A DNA stretch of 64,000 bases from an uncultured Alistipes sp. (GTDB taxonomy: Bacteria > Bacteroidota > Bacteroidia > Bacteroidales > Rikenellaceae). Below the pieces are notes generated by a model that was not told where the DNA came from, did not search any database, and saw only the letters and a list, made by a program, of their open reading frames with translations. Where the stretch lies: positions 1 through 64,000 of the forward strand of contig CANQGQ010000007.1 in NCBI GenBank assembly GCA_947623305.1. Direction: 5' to 3'. The position numbers were made by a program, and so were the translations under genes. Shown here in pieces: positions 54,393-62,166 of the stretch (within the stretch, counting starts at the first letter, position 1; every line of letters starts with the position of its first letter).

Positions 54393-56828
54393 GTGGCAGA
54401 CGAACAGCTATACATCACCCGCAGCGAAAGGGACGACCTCTACACCGAGCTGCAACGCAAGACGCTGAACGAACTTCAACGGCTGTCGGGCGCGGTGTGG
54501 ACGGACTACAATCCGAGCGATCCGGGCGTAACCATCGCCGATGCGGCCGATTACGCCCTGACCGAAACCGATTACAAGCTCGATTTCGCCCTCGAAGACT
54601 ATCTGGCCGCCGAGGACGGCACGTGGATGGGCGAGATGTTCGGACTGTTTCCGCCCGAGGAGGTCTATCCGTCCGCTCCCGTAACGGCGGACGACTACCG
54701 CCGGCTGATTCTGGCCCGCTTCCCGATGGTGGAGGATGCGAAGGTAACGGCGAACGCCGCATCGCGCACGTATGATTTCGAACTCCGGCTCTCCCCCTTT
54801 TTCACGGACGACCGTTCGCTGCCGGAACGGGTGGGCCGATTCTTGAACCGGCATCGCAATCTGTGCGAACGGATCGGAACCGTCGCCGTGCGACAGACCG
54901 AAGCCCTGTTTTTCGAGGCCGATTTCGAGATCGAGACCGGTCAGGAACCCACTGACCTATTAGTAAAAATTTACTGGACGGCCATGCACTACCTGGCAGG
55001 TTCGGTGGAAATCGTCCGTCCCGAAAACGACGGGGCCTTTCCGGCCGGAGCGGACGAATGGTACGACGGCCCGGTGGACGATGTGCGGGTCGAAATTCCA
55101 GCGCAACGCAACACGGAGAGCGAACTGTATCGGAAACTCCGGCAGCTGCCGGGAATCGTCTCGTTCAAGACCTGCTATTTCAAAGACAACGCAAACCGGA
55201 TCATCACCGATTTCAGTGCAGGCTATTCCCTGCAGCTCCCCGAGAACTTCCGGCACATCGCCGTCCGAATCAAAGGGAAAGCCGCGGAGCCGGACATGCA
55301 GGAATTCCGCGAAAAGCTGCGTGCGAGATACTTCATGCACAGCACGTTCCGATTGCGCAGCCTCCTGCACGAACAGGAGAGCACGTTCGAAAAAGGGAAT
55401 TGCAGCGATCGAAACCGCGAACCTATCGGCGGCACGACCTATCGGGCCACCTATCGCAACGTTTATGCGCACACGCCCATCGCCCACGACCTTCCGTCGC
55501 ATTACGCAACCTCCGAGCGGGATTTCCAGCGCGACACGCCGGCCCGCACCCGCGCCGACATCCGGAATTTCGGCCACTATCTGAAACTTTTCGACATGGT
55601 GCTGATGCGGGGGCTGCAAGAGTTGGACGGACTGAAAAAGGTGCTCGACATCGAACATACGGACGAGGAACTGCTCCGGATGCCGCTCCTGCCGACGGAG
55701 GAACCCGCCGCCCGCAAAGAAAAAGACCGGTACCGCCCGATCGCAGCGTTGAGGAACCGCTACATGGCTTTTCTCGACGGGCTGTACGGTGCAGAGAGCA
55801 ATCCGGCCGGGCTGCGGGCGTTCGACTGTTACGGACAGACCGCCGAAGATCGGCTGCGCCGCCGAATGCGTTTTTTGAGCGAATGGCCGCGACTGATACG
55901 CGACCGGTTCGTATCGTTCGACCTCACGGGCCCCTACGGCGGCGAGAATGTGCCGGTCGTGAAACGGTACCTTTCGCTGCTGTTGGATTTCAACGTCCGG
56001 GAGGAGATCGCCGCAGGCAACATTCTTCCCAGCCACAATCTGATTTTGATGGGCGACGGCGCCAAGGGAAAACGCCTGCGCGACGCGATGAACGCCTGCA
56101 TGGTCGACGACGACCTGTTTGCGACCGCTGCCGTAGAGGCAATCGAGCAGGACGAACCGCCCCGAACAGAACAGGAACGGCTCGACCGCAACGAGGACCT
56201 CCGGCGCCACTTACCGATTTTCCATTCGAACTGGCTCAGCGGTTCGCTGTTTCGCGAAGGGATCGTCCTGCGCAACTACCGCCTCGTGAAAGTCGACCGC
56301 CGAGAATGGATTCTGGTATTTCGCGGCAAGGAGGAGGAGCGCCGCATGAACCTCGGACGGTCGGACGATCGGGAACGGCTCAAGCGTTGGGCGAATACGC
56401 TGTGCCGCTACCTGCGCGAACTGAACCGAGCATGCGAGACGATGTATGCGGTGGAAAAAAACCTGCTGCTCGGCCAGGAACATTCCGATACGGTGATGTT
56501 GGTATGCACGGGGTGGACGGCCCGAACGCATTCGCCGTTGTTCAGAGAGGGCTGCACCGGACTGGCGCGATCGGTCGTTCCGGCACATCTGAACCTGGAA
56601 ATCTACTGGTTAGATGCAACGCAGATGCAGTATTTCGAGGAGTACCACCGCAAGTGGCGGGAATGCCTGCAAAAAGAGGCGCGGGCAGAGCTTCGAGCCG
56701 TGTACGAACACCGTATGATGCGCATCCTCGGAATCGCCTCCTACCGAGCGGCACATCGGCCGAAAGACGCGATACGGCACAACGACGGTCGACCTAACCC
56801 ATCTGAAAACCGAAATTCCAACAAGTAA
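54393..56828 (+). CDS. eCIS second large baseplate protein (Pvc12-like)
   Basis: This 811-residue protein begins with GTG (54393). Its opening, QLYITRSERDDLYTELQRKTLNELQRLSG, then WTDYNPSDPGVTIADAADYALTETDY, is the family signature of the second gp6/J-like wedge protein. The rest is mixed, with a C-terminal third rich in charged helices. It follows the fibre-like gene by 15 bases and precedes the DUF4157 gene by 4 bases. Translation therefore seems tightly coupled in this part of the operon. Confidence 0.85.
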   Translation: MADEQLYITRSERDDLYTELQRKTLNELQRLSGAVWTDYNPSDPGVTIADAADYALTETDYKLDFALEDYLAAEDGTWMGEMFGLFPPEEVYPSAPVTADDYRRLILARFPMVEDAKVTANAASRTYDFELRLSPFFTDDRSLPERVGRFLNRHRNLCERIGTVAVRQTEALFFEADFEIETGQEPTDLLVKIYWTAMHYLAGSVEIVRPENDGAFPAGADEWYDGPVDDVRVEIPAQRNTESELYRKLRQLPGIVSFKTCYFKDNANRIITDFSAGYSLQLPENFRHIAVRIKGKAAEPDMQEFREKLRARYFMHSTFRLRSLLHEQESTFEKGNCSDRNREPIGGTTYRATYRNVYAHTPIAHDLPSHYATSERDFQRDTPARTRADIRNFGHYLKLFDMVLMRGLQELDGLKKVLDIEHTDEELLRMPLLPTEEPAARKEKDRYRPIAALRNRYMAFLDGLYGAESNPAGLRAFDCYGQTAEDRLRRRMRFLSEWPRLIRDRFVSFDLTGPYGGENVPVVKRYLSLLLDFNVREEIAAGNILPSHNLILMGDGAKGKRLRDAMNACMVDDDLFATAAVEAIEQDEPPRTEQERLDRNEDLRRHLPIFHSNWLSGSLFREGIVLRNYRLVKVDRREWILVFRGKEEERRMNLGRSDDRERLKRWANTLCRYLRELNRACETMYAVEKNLLLGQEHSDTVMLVCTGWTARTHSPLFREGCTGLARSVVPAHLNLEIYWLDATQMQYFEEYHRKWRECLQKEARAELRAVYEHRMMRILGIASYRAAHRPKDAIRHNDGRPNPSENRNSNK

Positions 56829-56832
56829 TACA

Positions 56833-57345
56833 ATGAAAATGGATAAAACCGACCGGATCAAGGTGTCCCGCACCCTCCGGCAAAGACGCAGCAGCGACGG
56901 CGGGCAATCAACGGAATTTGCAGACAATCGTCCGAATGACATCCTTCAGAGGGCGATCGGCCCCATACAGCGGTTCGAAGAGGACGAGGAGGAACCGTTG
57001 CAGAGGAAATTCGAAGAACCGGCGCCGAAGCGAAACGAAACCGGTCTGCCGGATCATCTGAAAGCGGGCATCGAAGCGTTATCGGGTTACTCTTTAAACG
57101 ATGTGCGGGTGCATTACGATTCCGACAAACCGGCCGCTGTCCAGGCATTGGCCTACACGCAGGGAACGGACATCCACGTCGCTCCGGGACAAGAACGGTA
57201 CCTGCCGCACGAGGCCTGGCACGTAACCCAACAGATGGCCGGACGCGTGCAGCCGACGACCGAAATCGACGGCGTACCCGTAAACGACGGCGTGGAGCTC
57301 GAACGCGAAGCCGATGCGATGGGTGCGAAAGCGAACAGCTACTAA
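56833..57345 (+). CDS. eCIS DUF4157 protein, stand-alone with HExxH motif
   Basis: This 170-residue protein has a disordered, acidic N-terminus (about residues 1-75; PIQRFEEDEEEPLQRKF) and one DUF4157 domain. The domain starts DHLKAGIEALSGYSLNDVRVHYDS and contains HEAWH at residues 126-130, with EREAD at 157-161 as a possible third metal ligand. DUF4157 is the hallmark domain of eCIS loci, where it is often fused to or near toxins. Here it ends without a toxin domain. It may process or load a cargo, or be a cargo itself. Confidence 0.9.
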   Translation: MKMDKTDRIKVSRTLRQRRSSDGGQSTEFADNRPNDILQRAIGPIQRFEEDEEEPLQRKFEEPAPKRNETGLPDHLKAGIEALSGYSLNDVRVHYDSDKPAAVQALAYTQGTDIHVAPGQERYLPHEAWHVTQQMAGRVQPTTEIDGVPVNDGVELEREADAMGAKANSY

Positions 57346-57363
57346 TCGAATACCGAACGACTT

Positions 57364-58653
57364 ATGATGACCGCCCATATCGACTGGTTCGACCGCGTGC
57401 TGGCCACGTCCATCCAATTGTACTTCCGCCAGGCGTGCGAATACGCTTCGCTGGAGGAGATCGCACCGCCGAGCAATGGTTGGTTGGAGGAAGTCGCCGG
57501 ACGAACCGACATCACGTTCGACGAACGCATCGTCATTCTGCTGGCGCTGATGCCGCACACCCGTCCGCAATCCCTGGACATCTTCTTCGCGCAGAACAAA
57601 CAATTCGATCGTCCGTACACCGAATTCGGCGGTTGGAAAGGGTTGTCGCACGGAGGTTTCCTGCCTACGGGCGAAACGGCCTCGTTCATCCTCGCGGGAG
57701 AGGACATGGAGCGAAAAAAGGCCGTCATCCGCCTGTTCCAACAAGAGCACTGGTTTTACACGCAGAATATCCTGCGGTTGGCAGGCGCCGGTGAAGGCGA
57801 ACCGTTTTTGAGCGGGCAGTTACAGGCTTCCGAAGCATTTTTAAGCCGTGTGCTGCTCGACCGCGCCTACAAACCCGACTACACGATCGGATTTCCGGCC
57901 AAACGGATCGCCACCGCCTTGCAATGGGAGGAGATGATCCTCGACGGCAATACGCTCGATGCGCTCGAAGCAATCAACACATGGATCACCTGCCAGCGCA
58001 CCATTATGGAGGATTGGGGGCTGAAACGGATTCTCAAACCCGGCTATCGGGCGCTGTTCTACGGCCCTCCGGGCACGGGCAAGACGCTTGCTGCGACCTT
58101 GCTCGGCAAAAAGAACGGCATGGATGTCTATCGGGTAGACCTTTCGATGATCGTCTCCAAATACATCGGAGAGACGGAAAAAAATCTGGCCAAGGTCTTC
58201 GACCTGGCGGAAAATCGCAACTGGATTCTCTTTTTCGACGAAGCGGATGCGCTTTTCGGCAAACGCACCTCGACCAACACCTCCAACGACCGGCATGCCA
58301 ACCAGGAAATCGCGTACCTGCTTCAGCGCATCGAGGATTTTTCCGGTACGGTCATTCTCGCCACCAACCTCCGCTCCAACATCGACGAGGCTTTCGCGCG
58401 TCGGTTCCAGTCCATCATCTACTTTCCGATGCCGGACGAAACGCTCCGCGCCGCGCTTTGGCGCAACATGTTTCCAGCGCAATGGCTGGGCGAGGATGCG
58501 GAAGAGTTGATTTCGCTGGCTGCCGAAACGGAGCTTTCCGGCGGTTCGATCGCGAATGCCGTGCGTCGATGCGCCATAACGTTGATCCAGACCTGCAAAC
58601 AGCAACTCGACGCCGCGACGCTACAAAGCATCATCCGGCACGAAACGAAATGA
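57364..58653 (+). CDS. eCIS AAA+ ATPase (Pvc15-like)
   Basis: This 429-residue AAA+ protein has an N-terminal helical part (residues 1 to about 200) and one ATPase module: Walker A GPPGTGKT at residues 234-241, Walker B LFFDEADALFG near 290, sensor TNLRSN near 332 and an arginine-finger region AFARRFQSII. In PVC-type systems this ATPase is needed for assembly or cargo loading; it is not ClpV. It is the last gene of the cluster on this strand. Confidence 0.92.
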   Translation: MMTAHIDWFDRVLATSIQLYFRQACEYASLEEIAPPSNGWLEEVAGRTDITFDERIVILLALMPHTRPQSLDIFFAQNKQFDRPYTEFGGWKGLSHGGFLPTGETASFILAGEDMERKKAVIRLFQQEHWFYTQNILRLAGAGEGEPFLSGQLQASEAFLSRVLLDRAYKPDYTIGFPAKRIATALQWEEMILDGNTLDALEAINTWITCQRTIMEDWGLKRILKPGYRALFYGPPGTGKTLAATLLGKKNGMDVYRVDLSMIVSKYIGETEKNLAKVFDLAENRNWILFFDEADALFGKRTSTNTSNDRHANQEIAYLLQRIEDFSGTVILATNLRSNIDEAFARRFQSIIYFPMPDETLRAALWRNMFPAQWLGEDAEELISLAAETELSGGSIANAVRRCAITLIQTCKQQLDAATLQSIIRHETK

Positions 58654-58708
58654 TTCTCCTATTTCGCCATTTCACTGCATAATACACAAGCATAGGCCAA
58701 GCTCTCAA

Positions 58709-58739
58709 TTGATATTCTGAATTATATTTCTTATTTTTG
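58709..58739 (+). promoter_or_regulatory. Promoter (TTG, 20 bases, TATTTTTG) facing a non-coding structured region
   Basis: TTG at 58709-58711 and TATTTTTG at 58732-58739 match the consensus with correct spacing. No plus-strand gene follows for the remaining 5 kb of the window, so the promoter most likely makes a small RNA starting near 58746. Confidence 0.65.
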
Positions 58740-58745
58740 TCGCAC

Positions 58746-58945
58746 GGTTCCGAATGGGCCGTAACTTTATTTTCGTATTTTACGCGAAAGCGTAAATACT
58801 ATTCTCTATATAGTAAAATCTGGTAAATTTCACTGTTGGAACGAGAATAGGCATTATTCTTTCTACGTCACGTTGCGTGGCGTGGGGTTGTGTCTCCTAT
58901 TTAGTTCCAAAGGTTTACCAGAGCCTACTATATGTAAATAGGATT
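58746..58945 (+). ncRNA. Candidate small RNA with rod-shaped structure
   Basis: The segment follows a consensus promoter and contains a GNRA-capped hairpin TTTACGC-GAAA-GCGTAAA (58779-58796). Then comes a long rod (58807-58934) with five stems: TATATAGTA/TACTATATG, TCTGGTAAA/TTTACCAGA, TTGGAAC/GTTCCAA, AATAGG/CCTATT and ACGTCACG/CGTGGCGT, separated by small internal loops and an 8-by-3 bubble. The overall rod with bubble is reminiscent of 6S RNA, but I cannot assign it. The same inverted arms would also fit a MITE-like element. No coding frame is visible. Confidence 0.5.
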
Positions 58946-59002
58946 TTCAATTCCACGCTTGAACCGAATATTGTAAAATATCAATCTGATTATCAAATAT
59001 TA

Positions 59003-59046
59003 ATATCGGAAATTGTATGGTAATGATACCATATAGTTCCCGATAT
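59003..59046. terminator. Hairpin after the HTH gene, possible terminator of the minus-strand island
   Basis: ATATCG pairs with CGATAT and TATGGTA with TACCATA around an ATGA loop (59003-59046), 10 bases beyond the stop of the minus-strand HTH gene. No T-run follows, so intrinsic termination would be weak. Confidence 0.4.
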
Positions 59047-59055
59047 TTGTGAGGA

Positions 59056-59337
59056 TTAGCCTATTCTTTCTTGTGCAACCTCAATGGCTTTCCGCTTTAA
59101 TTCGTCTTCACCTTCTATAGCATCCAATACTTTGTCTGCCAACCATAGTGTAAGAAGTTCATTTTTATCAATCTTGAAATACTCAGCTAATTGTATTACT
59201 TGTGCCCGTTTAGCATATCTATCGCCACGCTCTATTTTGCTAAACATTGGAGTGTCTATTTCAAGCAAAACTGCCAATTGCCTTTGTAGCACACCGTGTT
59301 CTTCTCTCAACTCTTTTATTTTGTCTCCTAATAACAT
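59056..59337 (-). CDS. XRE-family HTH transcriptional regulator
   Basis: This 93-residue DNA-binding protein has an XRE helix-turn-helix (about residues 5-62; KIKELREEHGVLQRQLAVLLEID, then FSKIERGDRYAKR) and a short C-terminal helix. It is the last gene of the minus-strand AT-rich island, 105 bases after the AlbA_2 gene. That gap contains two copies of CGTCGAAATTCGACG, good candidates for its own operators, so it probably controls itself and perhaps the island. Confidence 0.88.
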   Translation of the reverse strand: MLLGDKIKELREEHGVLQRQLAVLLEIDTPMFSKIERGDRYAKRAQVIQLAEYFKIDKNELLTLWLADKVLDAIEGEDELKRKAIEVAQERIG

Positions 59338-59369
59338 AGTCTTTATTCTTTTGAGTTCAGCATGTGTTT

Positions 59370-59384
59370 CGTCGAAATTCGACG
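59370..59384. promoter_or_regulatory. Palindromic operator-like site 1
   Basis: CGTCGAAATTCGACG is a palindrome with 7-base arms around one central base. An identical copy lies 52 bases away (59422-59436), and an additional half-site TTCGACGGA lies between them near 59397. The position upstream of the HTH gene suggests an operator. Confidence 0.6.
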
Positions 59385-59421
59385 GATTTAAACATTTTCG
59401 ACGGAATGGGCTGTATCTTTT

Positions 59422-59436
59422 CGTCGAAATTCGACG
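59422..59436. promoter_or_regulatory. Palindromic operator-like site 2
   Basis: This is an exact second copy of CGTCGAAATTCGACG, followed like the first by GATT. It lies directly downstream of the AlbA_2 stop codon. Confidence 0.6.
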
Positions 59437-59442
59437 GATTGA

Positions 59443-61107
59443 CTATAATATAAACCAATTTCGTCCATCTGTTCTAATCAATTCCTCGGTTTTCATAACT
59501 TTCAATAGATCACCCAGGCTGCGTAGTTTTTGCTCTTCAGTCTTATTGCTAGGCATTACATCTTTGATGTATTCGTAGATGCCATCACGTTTGGCTCCAT
59601 CTGATCCAGCATTCTTAAGATATTGCAAAACCATCTGTTTAATTTTGTCCTTATCAAGTCCTTTTTGCTTGGTGTAACCTTGCAATTGACGAGTGGCTTT
59701 AGCAACTCCTAAAGAAATTGTATAATTGGGAGCATCGCCCTCAATAAGTCCCCTGTTCAGCAAGTCTTTTGCAACATCTTCATGTATGAATCTGCCTTTC
59801 TGCACAGCATCGAGAGATATACAATCCCATAATGACAGAGTGTTGTCAGTCTTCAATAAATCCGTATATCGCTTATTGATCTCGTTACCATATATGCGTA
59901 CTACAACCTTCTTTTTTTTCGCATCAATCTCGTAGTCCGGCATCGGAAAGTGTCTGCGCCATTGTTCGTTAAACATTTTCTTGATACCACGACTTACGGT
60001 ATCAATCATATTGAAGTCCACCATTGCCTTGCATAGGCACTCATTGCGAAAATAGGTCTGAGATTCCTCATTTCTTAAAGCATTTTCCAAAGTTCCGGGA
60101 ATGAAAGTTCCGGCGTTGGAATAATATAGATAGCCGGGATTCTCAACGAAATTGACACGCTGTTGCATCGTGTAATCTTGATGAGCAATACAGTTATGAA
60201 GTGCTTCGCGTATAGTGTAGTCATCATACTGCTTCATTGTATCTGGGAAAAGCGTACCACCAGGCATTTCACGCAAAGTCAGATTTTCAATCTTTGAGAG
60301 AATTTCATCTACTGTCAGTATGAATGGAACAGTGAAATGTTCGTAGTCAACCACATCTTGGTTTGCATCCCTGCGTGTCCAAGTTACCTGAGCGACGACA
60401 GGACGCAGTTTAAAGGCTGATTCGTATTTGCCTAACAATATAATAGCGGCACGAGTGATGCATCCATTTCTTGTCAGTCCGCATTTGCCAAGAAATGTCT
60501 GAATATCCCAAGCATTTACCTCGGATTCGGGAATACGGCTATGTACCTTCTTAAACATTTTGCGGGCTTTAGCTATAGCAACTTCGTCAAGGTCATCTAT
60601 CGTTGCATCAGGAACAATCTGTGCAGACCAATCTGTTTCACCAAATATTGGCTCATCAAGAATGACATTCATGCGTTCAGTGGTCAACTCTACAAGAGAA
60701 TCTTCAATTCGCTGCCATGCTTTGTTATGAGCGTAAACAGGTAATTTGGGACGATGCTTGGGAATATGGACTACCCAAACTTTCTTGTTAGTGTCATCGG
60801 TAACAAACTCTTCAATATCGAGACCTTCTGTCGAAAGATTAACACATCGTTCTGTTAAACGAAGAATTGCCTTTTGCTGGTCATAATTATAGGTATCCGT
60901 CCCGACAATTTCCAAAGAACTGTCATGTACCCCTATCACTAAATGTCCTCCTTCCATATTGGCAATAGCCGACACATATGAGATAACATCGTTTTTCTCA
61001 TCCCCACAGAACGAGTTCTTCAAATTCTTGAATTCCTTCCATTCGCAACAAGCATTCTCTTGTGGATAGTTGCGAAGGAGATATTGTTGTAGTTCTGACT
61101 CTTGCAT
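59443..61107 (-). CDS. AlbA_2 (Schlafen-like) domain ATP-binding protein
   Basis: This 554-residue protein has an N-terminal AlbA_2/Schlafen domain (about residues 15-135; CEWKEFKN, then SAIANMEGGHLVIGVHD) and a middle HATPase-like region (REALHNCIAHQDYTM near residue 298, then NPGYLYYSNAGTF). Two winged-helix-like segments follow in the last 180 residues. Such proteins are annotated as putative transcriptional regulators but occur often in defence islands. It starts 2 bases after the DUF1848 gene, so the two are co-transcribed. Base composition is much more AT-rich than in the eCIS region. Confidence 0.85.
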   Translation of the reverse strand: MQESELQQYLLRNYPQENACCEWKEFKNLKNSFCGDEKNDVISYVSAIANMEGGHLVIGVHDSSLEIVGTDTYNYDQQKAILRLTERCVNLSTEGLDIEEFVTDDTNKKVWVVHIPKHRPKLPVYAHNKAWQRIEDSLVELTTERMNVILDEPIFGETDWSAQIVPDATIDDLDEVAIAKARKMFKKVHSRIPESEVNAWDIQTFLGKCGLTRNGCITRAAIILLGKYESAFKLRPVVAQVTWTRRDANQDVVDYEHFTVPFILTVDEILSKIENLTLREMPGGTLFPDTMKQYDDYTIREALHNCIAHQDYTMQQRVNFVENPGYLYYSNAGTFIPGTLENALRNEESQTYFRNECLCKAMVDFNMIDTVSRGIKKMFNEQWRRHFPMPDYEIDAKKKKVVVRIYGNEINKRYTDLLKTDNTLSLWDCISLDAVQKGRFIHEDVAKDLLNRGLIEGDAPNYTISLGVAKATRQLQGYTKQKGLDKDKIKQMVLQYLKNAGSDGAKRDGIYEYIKDVMPSNKTEEQKLRSLGDLLKVMKTEELIRTDGRNWFIL

Positions 61108-61109
61108 AA

Positions 61110-62159
61110 TTATCCAATTATACTTTCACTTTCATCATTATGTTTCTCAGCATTTCTGATGACGCATTCTTTACTTGTATTGGCATAGCAGTAGACACAG
61201 AAATGACGACAAGTATTATACATGCCGATGTCTTTGCTGATCATGCATCCACATACCTTACGTTGCCCTGTATCCTTTACATTACGCACCTTCTCTGGTA
61301 TTGGTGGCAAATTACCAAACAAGTCTTTTTCTGGTAATTTCAATGTATGTAGATAATAGACAAGTTCCTTATCGTCAGCAAAAATGCGTTTCATCAATTC
61401 ACCATCAATACAACGATTGTGTTCTATCCCGTATTTTTCGAGGTCAATATCTTCCGCACAAGTGGCGATTTCAACATCCCAACCATCTTTATGCCAAACT
61501 TCACGAATCTTTTGAAGTCCTTCTACGATTTCTATGCGTTGAGCAAGGTTGGCTTCGGCATTCTCCACATTCTCCTTTGTAAAAAGCATAGTTTCCTTAA
61601 CAAGGTTGTTTTGAACCTTGCGATAAGCTTTTACATCAACGAAACTGAATACAAGCTTATTTGTGTAACCTTTCAGTTTATTTCCAATGTGCCAAATGCG
61701 CGTCAAGAGGTCACGAGGAGCGATGTTTGGCGTAATTATTAAAGGATCAAAACGCCAGATTACTTTCTCCTTACCAATCATATCAGAAAGTTTCTTGAAT
61801 GTCTCAATTCTGTTTTCGACAGACGAAACATTAGGCTCAAAACCTTCTTTTACATAATCATTGAGTGTAACCTGAAAGTAGTAGTGTATTCCTTTTTCGT
61901 CAAGCTCATGAAGGTATGGGAGAATCGGCTTTGGGTTCTTTGTCCAAAAAATCACTACCTTGCAGTTCTTGAAAGAAATATACATTTTCTGCTGGTTGAA
62001 AGGGTTATACCATGCACAATACCCTTTAGCCAAGCGGTTGAAAAACCACTTGGCGTAAAATGCTGGTATGTCAGTTGAACGGCTTGCTGATATGATTATA
62101 GGAGCTGTCGCCTCTACGGAATCACCATTTTCAATTGTAATATGAATCTTGTCGTTCAT
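61110..62159 (-). CDS. DUF1848 radical-SAM-like protein
   Basis: This 349-residue DUF1848 protein starts with the family motif IIISASRSTDIPAFYAKWFFNRL and VIFWTKNPKPIL. It carries a C-terminal cysteine cluster CGC ... CRHFCVYCYAN (C-x3-C-x2-C near residues 317-324), the arrangement expected for a [4Fe-4S] radical SAM-type centre and resembling spore-photoproduct-lyase relatives. The reaction is unknown. It lies between the AlbA_2 gene (2 bases) and the large unknown gene (7 bases), in one operon. Confidence 0.87.
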   Translation of the reverse strand: MNDKIHITIENGDSVEATAPIIISASRSTDIPAFYAKWFFNRLAKGYCAWYNPFNQQKMYISFKNCKVVIFWTKNPKPILPYLHELDEKGIHYYFQVTLNDYVKEGFEPNVSSVENRIETFKKLSDMIGKEKVIWRFDPLIITPNIAPRDLLTRIWHIGNKLKGYTNKLVFSFVDVKAYRKVQNNLVKETMLFTKENVENAEANLAQRIEIVEGLQKIREVWHKDGWDVEIATCAEDIDLEKYGIEHNRCIDGELMKRIFADDKELVYYLHTLKLPEKDLFGNLPPIPEKVRNVKDTGQRKVCGCMISKDIGMYNTCRHFCVYCYANTSKECVIRNAEKHNDESESIIG

Positions 62160-62166
62160 AACTGTA

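Noticed and set aside
42849..58653. Reading the cluster as a type VI secretion system
   Set aside because: VgrG and PAAR are shared with T6SS, but no membrane complex genes are present and the ATPase is not ClpV-like; DUF4255 and DUF4157 point to eCIS.
42849..58653. Reading the cluster as a prophage or R-type pyocin
   Set aside because: There are no capsid, portal, integrase, lysis or tape-measure genes, and the ATPase and DUF4157 genes are not part of phage tails.
58654..59055. Small protein genes in the gap after the ATPase
   Set aside because: Only very short AT-rich frames exist and the region is dominated by inverted structures; no start with a convincing context was found.
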